Below are positions 52,115 through 54,705 of a stretch of 54,705 nucleotides of DNA, piece after piece; the stretch's first letter is position 1, and each line of letters starts with the position of its first letter. Made by a program: the position numbers and the translations under genes. The notes under the pieces are model-generated. The model saw nothing but the letters and a program-made list of their open reading frames with translations, did no database searches and had not been told where the DNA came from. Origin of the DNA: Triparma columacea (lineage: Eukaryota > Sar > Bolidophyceae > Parmales > Triparmaceae); assembly GCA_030267965.1 (NCBI GenBank), contig BRYA01000009.1:7890-62594 (forward strand), written 5' to 3'.

Positions 52115-54136
52115 TCACTGCAAGTCAGGGTTAATCTTCTTCAGTAAAAACACCCTATCCAGCGCGTCCTGAACCGCCCTGTCCGGGGTGCTCGCCCCGC
52201 TCGTTACCCCCATAACAACCTTCCCCTTCCCCATGAATTCCTCCGTCACGATTTCCCCGTCCATCGCTCTGTGCGTGATTTTGTTATCTGGGGATATGCA
52301 CCCCCCCTCGTTGATGTGGTACGCCTTAAGTCCAGCGTTCAAGGGTATCTCAAGCAGGTGCTGGGTGTTGCTACTGTCCCAACCGCCGATGACGAGGATG
52401 AAGTCGAGATTGAGAGAAGAGCGGGTGCTAACGAGATCGTGGATGGCGTCCTGCCGTTCCTGGGTGGCATCGCAGATGGTGTCAAACTCCATGTAGTGGG
52501 AAGCAACGTCGGTGGGACCGTACTTGGAAAGTTGGGCTTTCTGGAACAGTTGACCTATGGCACGGGTCTGGAGGGGAGGGGGGGGGGGGGGGGGGAGTTG
52601 GGGAAGTGTGAGAGTGTGGTGGGGGGCGTTAGGGGTTCGTGTGCAATGTTGTGCTTGCTTGTATTCTAAATCCACCTCGTACACCCACAACGACAACAAC
52701 GACGTAAATGTTCATTTGTGCATGTGTGTTCATCCCTCACTCTCACCTCCTTCTTGTACATCGTCGTCTGGTTCGCAAGTCCAAGTTTCTCCAGGTGTTT
52801 GTCCGGGTCAAAGTCGTCGCTCATGGCCATCTTGAATTTCTCCATGAACTCCCCCCTGTCCCCCTCCCCCTTAATGTACCTCGCTACGTACTCCGCCTCC
52901 TCCATGTTCTTCACTATCAGGTACGTCTCGCAGAAGCTCGCCGTCGCCACGGTCTCCTCGTGCCCGTACTTCCCGTGGATGATGGACGTCAGCCCCTTCC
53001 TTTGGTGCATGTCGACAGTGTTCCAGACCTTGGAGACCCAGGGGCATGTGGTGTCGACGATCTCGACGTTCTTGCTGTCGAAGAGCTCCATCTCGTCGAT
53101 GGAGGCACCGAAGGCGGGGAGGATAACGACGTCACCGTCCCCAACGCCCGAGAAGTCCTTCCCACCGTCAAGCCCACCGGTCTTGGGGATGAAGTTAACG
53201 TCCATGTCCTGGAGCTTACCGTTTACCTGAGGGTTGTGGATTAGCTCGTTGGTTATGTGCAGCTTCTTGGAGGGGAAGTGGGAACGGGCCTCGTAGGCCA
53301 TGGCTATGGAACGCTCGACACCCCAGCAGAAACCAAAGTCCTTGGCCAGGTGGACCTCCACGTTGTCGCGGAATATTATATTGTTGTTAGACTAGGGGGG
53401 GAGAGGGGGGAGAGGGGGGAGAGGGGGCGACGTGTAAGAGTGGGAGTTGGTTTGGCTTGGTTGAGGGTATGTGTGTGGGGGGGGTGGGGTTGTGTCTCGG
53501 AATGGGTATTGGCCCTTTATTTTATTCTGGCCTTAAGTGGGATATGGGATACCTCTTGATCCACACTCTTCTCCTGGTCCGATCCACACTCTCCCCCCCA
53601 TGAAGTATCTCTCACCTTAAGCTCTCCGACAGTCTCTGACACAAATTGTTGTTCCATATCCTGCTTGACCTCCTCCCTCACTGACTTGAACCCATTTCTG
53701 TCGAGTGTTGAAGGGGATGGGGGGGGAAGAGGGGGGAGAGGGGGTGAGGGATGCGTTTAGGGAGGTTTGGTGGCGAGGTAAGGGTTGAAGGGTTGCAAAT
53801 TAGAATAGGTATATATGGGGTGGGTATGGGGTGTCGGGGAACTTACTTGAAATAGGTGTCTTTACTCATATACTTTCGTCTTTTATCCTTCTTAGTCTCT
53901 CCTTCTCTTGTATCGGCTGCTTTCCAGGCTGGTTTAGAGTATAATTGTGTGCGTTGGGGTTGAAATGGCGAAGAAAATGAGTCCACTTGCGATGTGATCT
54001 CGGTGCCTTGTTGTGGTGAAATGTTGACTAAAGGAGAAGCTAAAGGAGAAGCTAAAGTAGTAGTAGCAGAGTATTTGGGGATAAAGCTATGAACCATTGT
54101 AGGACATAGGAGCGTAAGTGCGAAGCTAAGCTTCAT
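52115..54136 (-). CDS. ispH: 4-hydroxy-3-methylbut-2-enyl diphosphate reductase (HDR/IspH), plastid, four exons
   Basis: Exons 54136-53847, 53697-53616, 53391-52747 and 52567-52115 give 489 residues. A signal-like leader ([20 protein letters not shown]) and a Ser/Thr-rich transit region indicate plastid import. [17 protein letters not shown] is the plant/algal HDR lead-in. The three Fe-S cysteines are present: C146 (FGFCWGVE), C240 (DTTCPWV) and C371 ([10 protein letters not shown]), with the catalytic Glu in HGKYGHEET. It performs the last MEP-pathway step, making IPP and DMAPP from HMBPP with ferredoxin electrons. Intron 3 (between 52567 and 52747) has a G-run next to its acceptor, and the two upstream introns contain GGGGGAGAG microsatellites. 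Confidence 0.93.
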
Positions 54137-54496
54137 TTTAGTGAGATTTGGAAAGAATTCCTTTGCCTGGAGTGCCTTTTTGGCTGCTTTGGGGACTTTT
54201 CTTTTTGGCAAATCCAAAGGTCAGTCAGTATTTAACCAATAGCAGGCGCCTTTACTCCTATGCTCTACTTGAAAGTACAAATCTTGCTATTGTTGTACCA
54301 CCCATTCCTTTTTTCCTCGCATACGCCCCCAAATGTGGAGAAAATAGAGCTCTCTCTCTCAACTGCTCGTTCGTCGTCGTCCAAATTGTTTTTGTGTGAT
54401 TATTTGGCATCAGAGAGGTATATCAATATGACTACTGTCGATATGGGGACAGACTTCAAACTAACTCTCTCCAATCGACCTCCGCAGCAATATAAC
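54137..54496. other. Divergent intergenic region, no gene seen
   Basis: Spacer between HDR (minus) and the partial secreted-protein gene (plus). AT-rich, with CTCTCTCTCTC near 54350. Probably contains both promoters; nothing else recognised. Confidence 0.45.
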
Positions 54497-54705
54497 ATGA
54501 TGATTCGTAGTATTTTATCCCTCTTCCTCCTGGCTCCCGCCAGTGTCACTGAAGCTTCTTGTGTGGAGACAATTGGCCCGATCCCTAGCACGAGTACCAC
54601 AAGGACGAAGTATTGCTCTGTTATCCAAAGCAAACTGAACGCAGCGAACAACCAGGACGACGCAGCTGAGTTCAACAAAGTCTTTAACAGGAACTGCGGC
54701 CCCGG
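54497..54705 (+). CDS. Secreted protein, 5' part only (runs off right edge)
   Basis: From the ATG at 54497 (a second ATG is at 54500) the frame is open to the window end, 69 codons. It begins with a signal peptide (MMIRSILSLFLLAPASVTEA) and continues with a Cys-containing, Ser/Thr-rich sequence (CVETIGPIPSTSTTRTKYCS, then NAANNQDDAAEFNKVFNRNC). No stop or donor is seen before the edge. Family unknown; extracellular or endomembrane location is the only safe statement. Confidence 0.5.
   Translation, partial: MMIRSILSLFLLAPASVTEASCVETIGPIPSTSTTRTKYCSVIQSKLNAANNQDDAAEFNKVFNRNCGP

Overview
The window is nuclear DNA from a photosynthetic eukaryote, most likely a stramenopile alga with a red-lineage secondary plastid. 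A bolidophyte/parmalean or pelagophyte-like lineage is an inference, not a demonstration. Evidence: dense protein genes with short spliceosomal introns (GTGAG/GTAAG/GTACG donors, CTAAC-like branch sites); a bipartite plastid leader with an ASAFAP cleavage motif (12207 to 12126, minus strand); a plastid-type HDR/IspH of the MEP pathway; heterokont-style HSF and bZIP factors; beta-tubulin; and two candidate flagellar proteins. I see no bacterial operons, transposases, CRISPR arrays, tRNA or rRNA genes.

Layout. 0-5 kb: the end of a repeat-bearing unknown gene, a tandem pair of ankyrin/MYND genes, and a ZNHIT3-like snoRNP assembly factor. 5-11 kb: a sulfotransferase diverging from a six-exon TAF5 (TFIID), then an mTERF organelle protein. 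11-20.5 kb: a four-exon plastid membrane protein (PsbW-like), a candidate 2H phosphoesterase, a LarB-type carboxylase, a heat-shock factor, a small signal-peptide/TM protein, an SRCR-domain surface receptor and a 64-residue mitochondrial-type membrane protein. 20.7-28 kb: adrenodoxin reductase, a DGAT2-family acyltransferase, an alpha/beta hydrolase, a membrane-anchored papain-like protease and a mercaptopyruvate sulfurtransferase, followed by an AT-rich island. 28-39 kb: a TMCO4/DUF726 hydrolase, cytochrome b5, BUD31, acetoacetyl-CoA thiolase, a small two-TM protein and beta-tubulin (with an assembly gap). 39-54.7 kb: a bZIP factor, a broken coiled-coil ORF, a Sec7-PH-PH Arf-GEF, two divergent cilium-like proteins, ribosomal protein eL42, a polytopic membrane protein, HDR/IspH and the start of a secreted protein.

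The genes are not one pathway. The obvious links are lipid/isoprenoid metabolism (DGAT2, cytochrome b5, thiolase, HDR), RNA and transcription machinery (TAF5, BUD31, ZNHIT3, HSF, bZIP) and organelle upkeep (mTERF, FDXR, PsbW-like, mitochondrial small protein). The arrangement itself is notable: 13 consecutive genes from mTERF to the sulfurtransferase alternate strand, with short head-to-head spacers and convergent stops as close as 6 bp.

The most unusual signal is in the introns. Many share an extended donor GTGAGAATG and an acceptor ending close to CTTCGCTCGTCGCAG, suggesting an introner-like intron family or a distinctive splice code. Exon coordinates below were derived by hand from splice motifs, reading-frame phase and protein-family continuity. 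No alignment or transcript data were available.
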